Below, in pieces: positions 16,947 to 25,730 of a stretch of 64,000 nt of DNA (the stretch's first letter is position 1; each line of letters begins with the position of its first letter). The notes under the pieces were generated by a model. It searched no databases, was not told where the DNA came from, and saw only the letters and a program-made list of their open reading frames with translations. The translations under genes were made by a program, and so were the position numbers. The DNA is from Homoserinibacter sp. YIM 151385 (GTDB lineage Bacteria; Actinomycetota; Actinomycetes; Actinomycetales; Microbacteriaceae). Location: the NCBI RefSeq assembly GCF_027912415.1, contig NZ_CP115175.1, positions 1 to 64,000 on the forward strand, given 5' to 3'.

Positions 16947-17530
16947 CTCGGTGCGAACAGCATCGTGTGCGCGTCGAGCGCGTCCTGGATGTGCGTCGCC
17001 AATGCGCGATGCTCGCGGCCCGTGGCGGGGGTGCTGAGCCACTGCTCGATGGCGAGCTCGAGGACGGTGGCTGCGAGCTCGGCGATCAGGCGGGCCGAGC
17101 GCGTGTCGCGGCCGCGGTCGCCGAGCGCCGTCGCCAGCTGCTCGGTGAGCAGATGGCGTTTGGTGTGGCTGCGCTCCCGCAGTGACGCGTCGGCGGCCAC
17201 GATCGCTCGGACTCGGGCGACGTGGTCCCGGCGCCCCGAGAACTGCGCCTCCGCGACCCGATTGACCAGCTCGCCGACCAGGTCGATCGGAGGCGTGTCG
17301 TCCGAGACCCGATCGAGTGTCGGGCCCAGCCACGTCAGGTCGGCGGCGTCGGCGAAGAGGACCTCTCGCTTGTCGGCGAAGTGCCGGAAGAACGTCCTGG
17401 TCGTCAGCCCGGCGCGATCAGCGATCTGAGGCACGGTGGTCGCCGCGAACCCGTGTTCCTCGAACAGCTCCAACGCCGCCGTCGTCAACCGGCTCGTCGC
17501 GTCGGGCTCCCATCGTGGCATGGGGTCCAT
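16943..17530 (-). CDS. TetR family transcriptional regulator
   Basis: A 195-residue regulator with the N-terminal HTH TTVPQIADRAGLTTRTFFRHFADKRE and a helical ligand domain ending in ALDAHTMLF. Longer starts would run into the operator palindrome at 17539-17555, so the ATG at 17530 was chosen (17521 is also possible). It is divergent from a saccharopine-dehydrogenase-like gene with two operator-like palindromes between them, so it is probably the repressor of that gene and of itself. The stop shares CTAG with the mfd stop. It belongs to the block enclosed by the two mfd 3' ends. Confidence 0.9.
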   Translation of the reverse strand: MDPMPRWEPDATSRLTTAALELFEEHGFAATTVPQIADRAGLTTRTFFRHFADKREVLFADAADLTWLGPTLDRVSDDTPPIDLVGELVNRVAEAQFSGRRDHVARVRAIVAADASLRERSHTKRHLLTEQLATALGDRGRDTRSARLIAELAATVLELAIEQWLSTPATGREHRALATHIQDALDAHTMLFAPS

Positions 17531-17538
17531 GGTACGTG

Positions 17539-17590
17539 ATGACACGCAGTGTCATTGATTGCCCTATGCTGATGTCACGCAATGTCATCA
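17539..17590. promoter_or_regulatory. Two TetR operator candidates and a -10 box
   Basis: Operator 1 (17539-17555) is ATGACAC-GCA-GTGTCAT, a perfect 17-bp palindrome. Operator 2 (17570-17590) is TGATGTCACGCAATGTCATCA with one arm mismatch. Centres are 33 bp apart, about three helical turns. The -10 box TATGCT (17565-17570) of the plus-strand gene abuts operator 2, fitting repression. Confidence 0.75.
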
Positions 17591-17607
17591 CACGGAGAGG
17601 GCACGAC

Positions 17608-18678
17608 ATGACGGAACACGGCGAGGTATGGGTTCTCGGAGCGACGGGACGCACGGGGAGCCGGGTCGCACGCTCGCTCGCCGACCGCGGCGTCCGCGTG
17701 GTGCTCGTCGGCCGGGATGCCGCACGACTCGACGCGCTCGCACACGAGAGCGGAGCAGCACGGACGATCGTCGCGGCCGATGTGCCGGCGATGGCTCGAC
17801 TGATCCGCGCCGCGCAACCCGCAGTGGTCGTCAACACCGTGGGTCCGTTCGCCGAGACGGCCGGTCCGATCGCCGAGGCCTGCCTCCCCGGCAGCTCCTA
17901 TGCCGACCTCGCCAACGACGCGGTGGCCGCCGCCGCCATCCTCGCGCTGCACGATCGCGCGGTGGACGCCGGCCGCACGCTGATCACCGGAGCCGGCTTC
18001 GGGGTGGTCGGCACCGAGGGCCCCCTCACGACGCTCTGCGCCGGTCGCCCGGTTCCCCAGACGGTGAGGGTGGACGGGATGGCGTCCCTGGCGATGCCCG
18101 CGAGCGTGATGGGCGACGCCTTGGCCGGGACCATCGTCGACGCCTTCGCCGATCGCGCGCGCCGTGTGACCGGTGGGCACACGGTCCGGACCGGGATGGG
18201 GTCGCACTCCGAGCGCGTCCCGCTGCCCGACGGCTCACACGTCTCGACGGGCGCGTGGGGATCGGGGGACCTCATCACGGCGCAGCGCGTGAGCAGGGCC
18301 CGAGAGGTGATCGCCGCATCCACGGAAGTCCCGACCGCCGCCGCCGTGCGGGCGTTCCTCCCGCTCGCCCGATGGCTGCTCTCCATCGGGCCGCTCCGTC
18401 GACTCGCCGCAGGGCAGTTGGCCAAGGTCCGCGCCGCGGCCCGTCCCATGCCACGCTCCCACACCTGGGGCCGCGCACGGGTCGAGTGGGCCGACGGCAG
18501 CGTTCGAACGGCCTGGCTGAAAGCCGGCGATGCCTTCGACTTCACGGCCGAGATCCTGAGCGAGAGCGCGCATCGCATCCTCGATCACCGCGCGCGAGCC
18601 GGCGCGGGCACACCGGTCGAGCTTCTCGGACTCGATCTCATCGATGCGGCAGGGGGAGAGCTCTCCGTCGACGGATGA
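17608..18678 (+). CDS. Saccharopine dehydrogenase NADP-binding domain protein (trans-acting enoyl reductase-like)
   Basis: A 356-residue protein with an N-terminal Rossmann domain (VWVLGATGRTGSRVARSLA) and the second-strand Arg in VLVGRDAARL that suits NADP. NTVGPFAETAGP and YADLANDA match the saccharopine-reductase-like family, which includes mycobacterial trans-acting enoyl reductases. The C-terminal part lacks catalytic residues I can name. The ATG at 17608 follows GGAGAGG. Likely under control of the divergent TetR through the two palindromes. The substrate is unknown. Confidence 0.85.
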   Translation: MTEHGEVWVLGATGRTGSRVARSLADRGVRVVLVGRDAARLDALAHESGAARTIVAADVPAMARLIRAAQPAVVVNTVGPFAETAGPIAEACLPGSSYADLANDAVAAAAILALHDRAVDAGRTLITGAGFGVVGTEGPLTTLCAGRPVPQTVRVDGMASLAMPASVMGDALAGTIVDAFADRARRVTGGHTVRTGMGSHSERVPLPDGSHVSTGAWGSGDLITAQRVSRAREVIAASTEVPTAAAVRAFLPLARWLLSIGPLRRLAAGQLAKVRAAARPMPRSHTWGRARVEWADGSVRTAWLKAGDAFDFTAEILSESAHRILDHRARAGAGTPVELLGLDLIDAAGGELSVDG

Positions 18679-18750
18679 GTCGCCGAGCGAGGCGACCCGT
18701 CTCCGGTGCGCCCGTCCTGGGCGGGCGCCGTCTCGCGGCTCCTCGGGGGC

Positions 18751-19491
18751 TCAGCGTCCGGGGAGGGTGTTCAAGGCCTGGCTGCGCTGTTCGAGGAGAG
18801 CGGTGTAGGTGCCGTCGCGCTCAGCCCACCGCAGTCGCTTGGCGGCCTCGACGACGATCTCCTGCGGTGTCGGGTTCGTCGTGAGCAGCGACAGGACCTC
18901 GTCGAGGAAGTCGCCCAGCGGAAGGGCGGCGGGGTTGAGCTTCTCCTGGCCGGCGTTCGCGACGGCTGGGGGAATCAGCTCCGTCACCTGGACGCCGGTG
19001 CCCGCGAGCTGCGCACGCAGCGCCTCCGTGTAGGCGTGCACGCCCGCTTTCGACGCCCCGTAGGTGGGCATGAGCGGGAAGGGGAGGAATCCGATCCCCG
19101 AGGTCACCGTCATGATGTCGGCGGAGCCGCGCGCCACGAGGTGGGGCGTGAACGCGTCGATCACGCGGATCGTGCCGAGGAGGTTGGTCTGGATCGTGGT
19201 CTCGGCCTGCGCGGAGTGGGCGGGGTCGCGGAGGTCTTCGACGAGCATGATGCCCGACATCGTGACCACCATGTCGAGGTCGGGGTGGCGTTCGAGCACC
19301 TCGTCGCGTGCGCGGAGCACGGACGCCTGGTCGCTGACGTCGATGCGGACGGTGTCGAGATCGGTGACGTCGTGCACACCGCGCCCGCCGACGACGACGG
19401 TGCTGCCCGCGTGCGAGAGCCGCTGCGCGAGCCCGTATCCGATGCCGGACGTCCCGCCCACGATCAAGGCCGTTCGGTTGCTGATATCCAT
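18751..19491 (-). CDS. SDR family oxidoreductase (DltE-like)
   Basis: A 246-residue classical SDR with the cofactor loop VGGTSGIGYGLA, a short NAD-type acidic segment (RIDVSD), catalytic Ser in VTSGIGF and the YGASKAG pair (Tyr, Lys). The PTYGASKAGVHAYTEALRAQL stretch and the C-terminal TPQEIVVEAAKRLRWAE resemble the DltE subgroup, whose substrates are undefined. The ATG at 19491 has a GAAGGAG site, so a longer upstream reading was rejected. It is divergent from an XRE/MmyB-like regulator, a very common pair, which probably controls it. Confidence 0.9.
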   Translation of the reverse strand: MDISNRTALIVGGTSGIGYGLAQRLSHAGSTVVVGGRGVHDVTDLDTVRIDVSDQASVLRARDEVLERHPDLDMVVTMSGIMLVEDLRDPAHSAQAETTIQTNLLGTIRVIDAFTPHLVARGSADIMTVTSGIGFLPFPLMPTYGASKAGVHAYTEALRAQLAGTGVQVTELIPPAVANAGQEKLNPAALPLGDFLDEVLSLLTTNPTPQEIVVEAAKRLRWAERDGTYTALLEQRSQALNTLPGR

Positions 19492-19613
19492 CTGTGTGAC
19501 ACTCCTTCGACGATGTTTGCTGGTCGGAAGTCTTCGCGGCGCGGGGGCGATCGGGAAGTGCCCCGCCCGACCAGGGGTCCCGCAGGGCACCCCCAGCGGG
19601 TGGGCGCCGCGGC

Positions 19614-19619
19614 TAGCGT
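19614..19619 (+). promoter_or_regulatory. -10 box of the XRE-family gene
   Basis: TAGCGT ends 6 nt before the GTG start at 19626, again suggesting a leaderless mRNA. Confidence 0.55.
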
Positions 19620-19625
19620 GGGCGT

Positions 19626-20468
19626 GTGGACGACGACACTCGCGGCAACCGGCTCGGGGAGTACCTGCGCGCCCGTCGTGATGTGGTGACGCCGGACCAG
19701 GTCGGCCTCCCCTCGACGGCGGGACGCCGTGTGAGCGGACTGCGCCGCGAAGAGGTCGCGATGCTGGCCGGCATCAGCGGCGACTACTACTTGCGGCTCG
19801 AACGCGGCCGTGACGCGAACCCCTCCACGCAGGTGCTGGCCGCCCTCGCGCGCGTGCTGCAGCTCGACGAGGTCGAGACGGAGTACCTGATGGGCCTGCG
19901 CGCCTCACGGCCGCATCCGGCACGTCGGCGCCGGCAATTCCGGATCCCGCCGCGGGTGCATCAGCTGCTGGAGGTGCTGCACGCGCCGGCATTCATCGAG
20001 ACGCCCTATTTCGACATCCTCGCTGAGAACTCGCTCGCGCACGCGTTCTCACCGCGACTCGTCCGCGGACGCAACCGCATCCTCGATCTCTTCCTCAACC
20101 CGGAAGAGCGCGCGTTCCAGCAGGATTGGGCCGGCTCGCTCGCCGATTCCGTCGCGTCGTTCCGACGCTCGCTCGGCGATGACGTCGACGACGCGCGAGT
20201 GGTCGAGATCGTCGGTGAGCTCTCCCTCGCCAGTGCGCGATTCCGGCAGCTCTGGGCACGGCATGATGTGCGTCCGCTCGAAGGAGGGAGCGCGACCGTC
20301 AGCCATCCGATCGTCGGAGAGATGCGGCTGCACCGAGAGAAGCTCCGCCTCGCCGAGGTGATCCTGGTCGTCTACTACCCCGAGCCCGACAGCGACGCGG
20401 CCGAGAAGCTCGCATTCCTCGCGGGGCTCGGTGCCCCATCCCCAGACACGCGGCAGGTCAGCGGGTGA
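19626..20468 (+). CDS. XRE family regulator with MmyB-like ligand-binding domain
   Basis: A 280-residue regulator. The HTH lies in residues about 10-75 (LGEYLRARRDVVTP, GLRREEVAMLAGIS, YYLRLERGRDANPS). This GLRREEVA/YYxRLERGR pattern is the hallmark of the actinobacterial MmyB family, and the C-terminal domain (residues about 105-270, NSLAHAFSP, RNRILDLFLNPEER, REKLRLAEVILVVYYPEP) is the PAS-like MmyB ligand domain, thought to bind fatty-acid-type ligands. It is divergent from the SDR gene, which is its likely target. Just after its stop begins the decayed mfd 3' copy. Confidence 0.93.
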   Translation: MDDDTRGNRLGEYLRARRDVVTPDQVGLPSTAGRRVSGLRREEVAMLAGISGDYYLRLERGRDANPSTQVLAALARVLQLDEVETEYLMGLRASRPHPARRRRQFRIPPRVHQLLEVLHAPAFIETPYFDILAENSLAHAFSPRLVRGRNRILDLFLNPEERAFQQDWAGSLADSVASFRRSLGDDVDDARVVEIVGELSLASARFRQLWARHDVRPLEGGSATVSHPIVGEMRLHREKLRLAEVILVVYYPEPDSDAAEKLAFLAGLGAPSPDTRQVSG

Positions 20469-20501
20469 CCTCGTCCCGTCTGCGACGACCCCCTCGACGC
20501 G

Positions 20502-20709
20502 TGGGCTCCAACCTGCGCATCGTGCCCGCGGACCTCCCCGACTCGCTGCAGGTGCGCCTCCAGCGGCTCTACCCGGGAGCGCGCATCTTCGCGCAGGCCT
20601 CGGCCCTGTCGGTGCCGCTGCCGTCGGGGGAGACGGCGGGTGCGGAGCTCGTGGAGTGGGTGCGGGGCTGCTGGATGCGGTGTTTCCGGTGAAGGACGAG
20701 GCTGCGTGA
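20502..20709 (+). pseudogene. Second copy of the mfd 3' end (decayed)
   Basis: About 205 bp aligns with mfd 16731-16933 with roughly nine differences, including a 1-bp deletion (GTGCGGGG versus GTGCGCGGG) that shifts the frame. Translated around the shift it reads GSNLRIVPADLPDSLQ ... LLDAVFPVKDEAA and stop, while the intact gene ends VKDAAGGA. There is no start codon or motor domain, so it is a remnant. It marks the right edge of the 3.8-kb regulator/oxidoreductase block and the left edge of the methyltransferase island. The 136 bp that follow to the next gene hold nothing I recognise apart from that gene's GGAGGA site. Confidence 0.92.
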
Positions 20710-20845
20710 AGGTAGAGGGCCCGCGTACCCCGTCGTCCTCGTCGTCGAGTGCGGTCGGCGTTGTCGCATGCTCGAACTAGCGTTCGAAGCAAGGCAAGCA
20801 GAACTGGCGCTAGGCTGCTGTCCGTGCTCGATGGAGGAAACCGCA

Positions 20846-21961
20846 ATGACTGACCGCACCTTCCGGTTCGGAGAGCTCTTCTGCGGCCCAGGAGGCATGG
20901 CGAAGGGGGCCCATGATGCCGCCGCGTCCACGGGCGTCGACCTTGTGCACAAGTGGGCGAACGACTACGACCGCGATACCTGCGCGACCTACCTCCTCAA
21001 CATGGAGCGCTACGGGGCGACGACCGAGACGGTGATCCACGGCAATGTGCGAGAGCTCGAGATCGAGGCCCTCGAAGGTATCGACGGCTTCGCATTCGGG
21101 TTCCCGTGTAACGACTTCTCGAGTGTCGGCGAGTGGCGAGGTCTGGATGGGGAGTACGGACCCCTCTACTCCTTCGGAGTCCGCGTGCTTGAGGCCCACG
21201 AGCCCGAATGGTTCGTCGCAGAGAACGTCTCCGGGTTGCAGAGTGCGAACGAGGGGCGAGCGTTCACCCAGATCCTGGGGGAGCTCGCGGCGGCCGGCGA
21301 GCACGGATACGACTTATACCCGCACCTGTACAGCTTCGATGAATATGGAGTTCCGCAACGTCGGCGTCGGATCATGATCGTGGGAATCCGAGGCGACCAG
21401 CAGTACGAGTTCCGCGTTCCCGCGCCCTCGATCTATGAGGGGATACCGGTGTCCGCGCGGCACGCTCTGATGGAGCCGCCTATGCATCGCGGGATGCTGA
21501 ACCATGAGTACACGCGCCAATCCGATCGCGTCGTCGAGCGTCTCAACTACATCCGCCCCGGCGAGAACGCCTTCAACGCAGTCGACCTGCCTGAGCGGCT
21601 CAAGCTCAACGTCCGCGGCGCGACGATCAGCCAGATCTACAAGCGACTCCACCCCGACCAGCCGGCCTACACGGTGACGGGCTCGGGTGGCGGCGGCACC
21701 CATATGTACCACTGGAACGAGTCCCGAGCGCTGACCAGCCGCGAGAAGGCACGTTTGCAGACTTTCCCCGATGACTACGAGTTCATCGGCTCTCGCGACA
21801 GCGTGCGGAAGCAGGTCGGCATGGCGGTCCCGGTGAGAGGTGCCGAAGCGGTGTTCACCGCGCTCTTCAAGTCGATCCGGGGGGAGGCGTACCCGAGCGT
21901 CGCCCCCAGTCTGGGGCACGTCGCCGCTCGTCCGCGCCGCGATGACAGAGGCGATCAGTAA
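20846..21961 (+). CDS. DNA (cytosine-5) methyltransferase
   Basis: A 371-residue C5-MTase. Motif I is FGELFCGPGGMAKG, motif IV is GFPCNDFSS with catalytic Cys88, motif VI is ENV (126-128), motif VIII is PQRRRRI, and a target-recognition region precedes the C-terminal motifs (TSREKARLQTFPDDYEF, then KQVGMAVP). GGAGGA at 20834-20839 favours the ATG at 20846 over one at 20831. Codon 157 is TTA. The base composition is visibly less GC-rich than the backbone. It opens a six-gene operon and would protect host DNA from the partner nuclease or mark self. The recognition site is unknown. Confidence 0.94.
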   Translation: MTDRTFRFGELFCGPGGMAKGAHDAAASTGVDLVHKWANDYDRDTCATYLLNMERYGATTETVIHGNVRELEIEALEGIDGFAFGFPCNDFSSVGEWRGLDGEYGPLYSFGVRVLEAHEPEWFVAENVSGLQSANEGRAFTQILGELAAAGEHGYDLYPHLYSFDEYGVPQRRRRIMIVGIRGDQQYEFRVPAPSIYEGIPVSARHALMEPPMHRGMLNHEYTRQSDRVVERLNYIRPGENAFNAVDLPERLKLNVRGATISQIYKRLHPDQPAYTVTGSGGGGTHMYHWNESRALTSREKARLQTFPDDYEFIGSRDSVRKQVGMAVPVRGAEAVFTALFKSIRGEAYPSVAPSLGHVAARPRRDDRGDQ

Positions 21962-22044
21962 GGTCTTCTCAATGTCGCCGTGGCATCTGACGAGGCTTTC
22001 GAGTGGGGTCGCGGCCTCGGACACATCGTCGAATGGGGAGCTCA

Positions 22045-24759
22045 GTGACGCAGACCGGCCTGTCGCCTGAACAGTTTCTAATCGGGCTGCGCGCCTACGA
22101 GGGGATACTCGCGGGGCAGACCGGCCGCCCCTCTGAGTCGGCAGAGATCGAGGCACGCCAGCTCATCGAGCGCATGTTCGACGGCTTCGGAGCTGCGTTG
22201 GACAGGTACCTCATCGAGCAGCGGGACCTTGTCCACGTGATCTCTCTCGGGAACATGATCAAAAAGGACGGCGGCTTCGCCACCTGGTACAGCGGTCCAC
22301 GCACCGCGGTCGGCGAGTGGCCGGCCTATCGGCGGGTGCTCGAGTCCCGCCTGCCTGCGGAGGCTGTCGAAGACATCGATCTCTCGACGACCCGCATCTT
22401 GTCGAGGGCGGCGAATCCGCTGGTGCCGGGCGAGCGCCGGAAGGGCCTCGTCATCGGATATGTGCAGTCGGGGAAGACTGCGAACTACGCGGGGTTGATC
22501 GCGAAGGCAGTCGACGCCGGCTACCGGATCGTGATCGTGCTTGCGGGGATGTACACCAATCTGCGAGCGCAGACGCAGCTGCGGCTGGAATCGGACCTCA
22601 ACCTCAATGACGCACACGACAAGCACGGTGTCGCGTGGTCGCTCCTCACGGGTCGCGACAGCGATATCTCGGCATCGAACGGCGTCGGGTTCATGGCGAA
22701 CAACTCGATGGTCGCGGTCATGATCGTCAAGAAGCATGAGGCGCGACTCGCGAATGTCACCGCGTTTCTCAAGTCGATTCCGGAAGAGACCCTCCGGAAC
22801 CGCGGAGTGCTCATCGTCGATGACGAGTCCGATCAGGCGACTCCGAACACGCAGGGCGGCCGCGACCTGGTGTCGACGATCAATCAGCGGGTGCGGGACA
22901 TCTGGAAGGCTGTTCCCACCGGCACGTACGTCGCGTACACGGCCACGCCGTTCGCGAACATCTTCATCAACCCTTCGGACCCGGATGACCTCTACCCCGA
23001 CGACTTCGCGATGGTGCTTCCGAAGCCAGCCGAGTATATGGGGGCCGACCGCTTCTTCAATGTCGTGCAGGACGCGGATGCAGACGGCGACGAGGGCATC
23101 CACTCGCTGGCTCGCGATGTCCCGGCTGCCGAGGCGGACGTGCTCGCGCCGACGGGACGAGACATCTCGAAGTTCGAGCCGATCATCACGCCGTCACTGG
23201 CCGAGGCGATCAGGTGGTTCGTGCTCGCGACAGCGGTTCGAGAGCTGCGTGTCGGCGCCCCCTCGCACTCGTCGATGCTGCTGCACACCTCCCATCGGGT
23301 CGGCGCACACCAGCTGCTGAAGGACGTCGTCCTCGAGTTCACCCAGGGGCTTGCCCTCAGCGGAGACGAGGAGGAGGCTGCCTTCCAGCAAGTGTTCGAA
23401 CGCGAGTACGGTCGAGCATCGACTCTGGACGGCGGCGAGGAAGCGCCGGAATGGGCAGTCGTGTGGGCGGCGGCAACGGGGCTGCTCGGCAGGTTGACCA
23501 TCAAGATCGACAACGGGCAGTCAGACGATCGCCTCGCCTATCCAGACGGCTCCCCGCAGTTCGTGATCGCGATCGGCGGCGGCACCCTCTCGCGAGGTCT
23601 GACGCTCGAGGGGCTGGTCGTGTCGTATTTTCTTCGCACGTCCAGCACCTACGACACCCTCTTGCAGATGGGGAGGTGGTTCGGATTCCGTCCGCGATAC
23701 CGCGACCTCGTCCGCGTCTGGGTTGGTCCGGGACTCCTCGAGGACTACTCGCACCTCGCTCGAGTCGAATCGGAGCTGCGAGGCGAGGTGGCGCAACTCG
23801 AACGGGAGCTCAAGACTCCTCGCGATCTGGCGATCAGGATCCGCAACCACCCGGGGCGCCTGCAGATCACGGCCCCCGGCAAGATGGCGAACGCGGCGAT
23901 CGTCCAGGCCGGACTCGGAGGCACTCGGCGTCAGACGATCTACCTCGACAGGTCTGCGATCGGCGCAGAACGGGCGCGAGTCGCGGTACGAGCGCTGGCC
24001 GAACGAGCTCAGCAAATCGGCGATCCGCTTCGAAGCGGCGCCGACTCGGGCCACCTGCTGTTTCAAGGTCTTGCGGGCGGTGACGTCATCGACTTCCTGA
24101 GCCGATATTGGGTTGCCTCGTCCGACCCCTGGCTCCAGCCGGAGGCCATGAGGGACTGGCTGTCGCGCCACGGGGAGGAAGCGAGTTGGGATCTCCTGCT
24201 CGTCTCCGGTCCATCGCGACGTCCTCGCACCGAGATCGCGCCGGGCCTCAGCGTGAACGTCGTCAATCGCGCCCCGCTGGACAACCGATACTGGAGTGTC
24301 GATCGTCTTCCCGAGGCGCCGCCCCAGGATTCCGACATCGTGAACGTCAGAGCGCTGATGTCGGGGGCAGACTCCGTGCTCGACCTCAAGATCCGGCGTA
24401 GAGCCGGGGTGCTCGCGGATGCCGACGGGCTCCTCGACCACGTCGATACCCGCAAGATGGAGACGGTGCGCGCGGTTCGGCGGATGATCGCTCCGGATCG
24501 GGGTGTCCTCCTGATCTACGTGGTCGACAAGGACTCCATTCCGGAGGACAGCAACTCGAAGACGAGGACGACGATGTCCGCGGATGCCCACCCGATCGGA
24601 ATCGGAGTCGTCTTCCCTCACGCGGAGGGCGAAGACGATGGCGAGTTCGTCGCCGTCGACGTCGCGTTCGACGGCGATGCAGACCGGGAGCGCGACGCGG
24701 CCGAGGAGTCGCTGGGCTTTGCAGACACCGAAGGCGACTACACCCGGACCGAAGCGTGA
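22045..24759 (+). CDS. Z1 domain protein (SF2-helicase-related ATPase of a conflict system)
   Basis: A 904-residue protein. Motifs seen: Walker A QSGKT (141-145), Walker B-like VDDESDQ (258-264), a TATPF motif (299-303), SRGLTLEGL (516-524) and the arginine-finger-like QMGRWFGFR (541-549). This set defines the Z1 family, helicase-like proteins found in restriction-modification-type operons with GHKL ATPases and PD-(D/E)XK nucleases. The C-terminal 250 residues are acidic and unassigned. The GTG at 22045 follows GGGGAG. The next start overlaps its stop. It presumably translocates DNA or couples ATP use to the nuclease. The exact biochemistry is not established. Confidence 0.92.
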   Translation: MTQTGLSPEQFLIGLRAYEGILAGQTGRPSESAEIEARQLIERMFDGFGAALDRYLIEQRDLVHVISLGNMIKKDGGFATWYSGPRTAVGEWPAYRRVLESRLPAEAVEDIDLSTTRILSRAANPLVPGERRKGLVIGYVQSGKTANYAGLIAKAVDAGYRIVIVLAGMYTNLRAQTQLRLESDLNLNDAHDKHGVAWSLLTGRDSDISASNGVGFMANNSMVAVMIVKKHEARLANVTAFLKSIPEETLRNRGVLIVDDESDQATPNTQGGRDLVSTINQRVRDIWKAVPTGTYVAYTATPFANIFINPSDPDDLYPDDFAMVLPKPAEYMGADRFFNVVQDADADGDEGIHSLARDVPAAEADVLAPTGRDISKFEPIITPSLAEAIRWFVLATAVRELRVGAPSHSSMLLHTSHRVGAHQLLKDVVLEFTQGLALSGDEEEAAFQQVFEREYGRASTLDGGEEAPEWAVVWAAATGLLGRLTIKIDNGQSDDRLAYPDGSPQFVIAIGGGTLSRGLTLEGLVVSYFLRTSSTYDTLLQMGRWFGFRPRYRDLVRVWVGPGLLEDYSHLARVESELRGEVAQLERELKTPRDLAIRIRNHPGRLQITAPGKMANAAIVQAGLGGTRRQTIYLDRSAIGAERARVAVRALAERAQQIGDPLRSGADSGHLLFQGLAGGDVIDFLSRYWVASSDPWLQPEAMRDWLSRHGEEASWDLLLVSGPSRRPRTEIAPGLSVNVVNRAPLDNRYWSVDRLPEAPPQDSDIVNVRALMSGADSVLDLKIRRRAGVLADADGLLDHVDTRKMETVRAVRRMIAPDRGVLLIYVVDKDSIPEDSNSKTRTTMSADAHPIGIGVVFPHAEGEDDGEFVAVDVAFDGDADRERDAAEESLGFADTEGDYTRTEA

Positions 24760-25730
24760 TGGCCGGCGCCGGTTACGCTCGGGTCGCGCACGCGTTCGAG
24801 CTGATCGACGAGCGGGACGTGATGATCGGGGAGGCCGCGGTCGCCGCGATCGGCCCAGATCGGGATCTGCACGAGGCCCGCCTCGCCAGAGACCACTCCG
24901 GTCTCATCCACTTGATGGTCCGGTTGCCTGAGGGGCGCGAGCGCTTCACGCCGCCGGTCGGGCGCGTGCTCCCCGCGACATGGTTTCGCGACGGGAATGG
25001 CGGCGCGACGTACCTGAGCGTTGTCAGCGTAGACCCTGCGCTCAACCCGACCTTCCTCTCCCTGATCGGCGAGATGCTGAATCGCGTCGAGGAGTCTGGG
25101 GCTGCCTGTATCGACGAGCTCGTGCGAGTGATCAGCGCGTGGCGGGAGGCGCTCGAGCGAGAGCAGCTCGGAACTTCGCGGTCTCAGCTCGTCGGGCTCT
25201 TCGGGGAGCTCGTCGTACTCGAGCGCCTAGCCGCATCGGATCCGGACCGTGCGCTCCGCGCGTGGCGCGGCAAGGACGGCTATCGACACGACTTCTTCCT
25301 CGACAATGCGATCGAGGTCAAGTCGTACACGGGAGTCGACTCGCCGGTCGCCGAGGTGCATGGCGCGTACCAGCTGGATCCGCCGGCGGGCGGATCTCTG
25401 CACCTTTTGGCGTTCCGGCTCGAGGAGAATGCGGCCGGGGACTCGATAAAGGACATCATGCGCCGCCTCGGGGATCTCGGTATCGCCCTCGATGCGATGC
25501 TCTCCCGCTCGTCTGATGCCGCCCCTATCGTGGTCGATGACAACCTGAGATTTCTGGTCGCGGAGGAGCGGCTCTACGAGGTCACGGAGCGGTTCCCTGG
25601 CCTCCGGGCTTCCCGTCTCGGTGCGGACTCGCTCCATGCTGTATCTCGGATCCGTTATGCCCTCCTGCTCGATGCCTGCCCGGACCGGATCGACATCGAG
25701 AACCTCCCCGCGCTCCTGGAGAACCTGTGA
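24759..25730 (+). CDS. PD-(D/E)XK motif protein (DUF4420-like nuclease)
   Basis: A 323-residue protein. The candidate nuclease core is RHDFFLDNAIEVKSY, giving Asp178, Asp182, Glu186 and Lys188, preceded by the helix GLFGELVVLERL typical of this family, in which the helix Glu helps bind metal. The pairing with Z1 directly upstream is the usual arrangement of PF14390/DUF4420 members. Start at ATG 24759 (TGATG overlap with the Z1 stop). A GTG three bases earlier is equally possible. It is the best candidate for the DNA-cleaving subunit. Confidence 0.9.
   Translation: MAGAGYARVAHAFELIDERDVMIGEAAVAAIGPDRDLHEARLARDHSGLIHLMVRLPEGRERFTPPVGRVLPATWFRDGNGGATYLSVVSVDPALNPTFLSLIGEMLNRVEESGAACIDELVRVISAWREALEREQLGTSRSQLVGLFGELVVLERLAASDPDRALRAWRGKDGYRHDFFLDNAIEVKSYTGVDSPVAEVHGAYQLDPPAGGSLHLLAFRLEENAAGDSIKDIMRRLGDLGIALDAMLSRSSDAAPIVVDDNLRFLVAEERLYEVTERFPGLRASRLGADSLHAVSRIRYALLLDACPDRIDIENLPALLENL

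Noticed and set aside
14361-17333. 990-codon open frame antisense to mfd
   Set aside because: Pure shadow of mfd codon structure in GC-rich DNA; low-complexity Arg/Glu/Leu composition and no family signature.
20502-20709. Functional small gene at the mfd-like tail
   Set aside because: It aligns with the mfd C-terminus, is frameshifted and lacks a start signal, so it is a remnant.
21962-22044. Extra small gene between methyltransferase and Z1
   Set aside because: The possible frame has no ribosome-binding site and no similarity; it is a short spacer.
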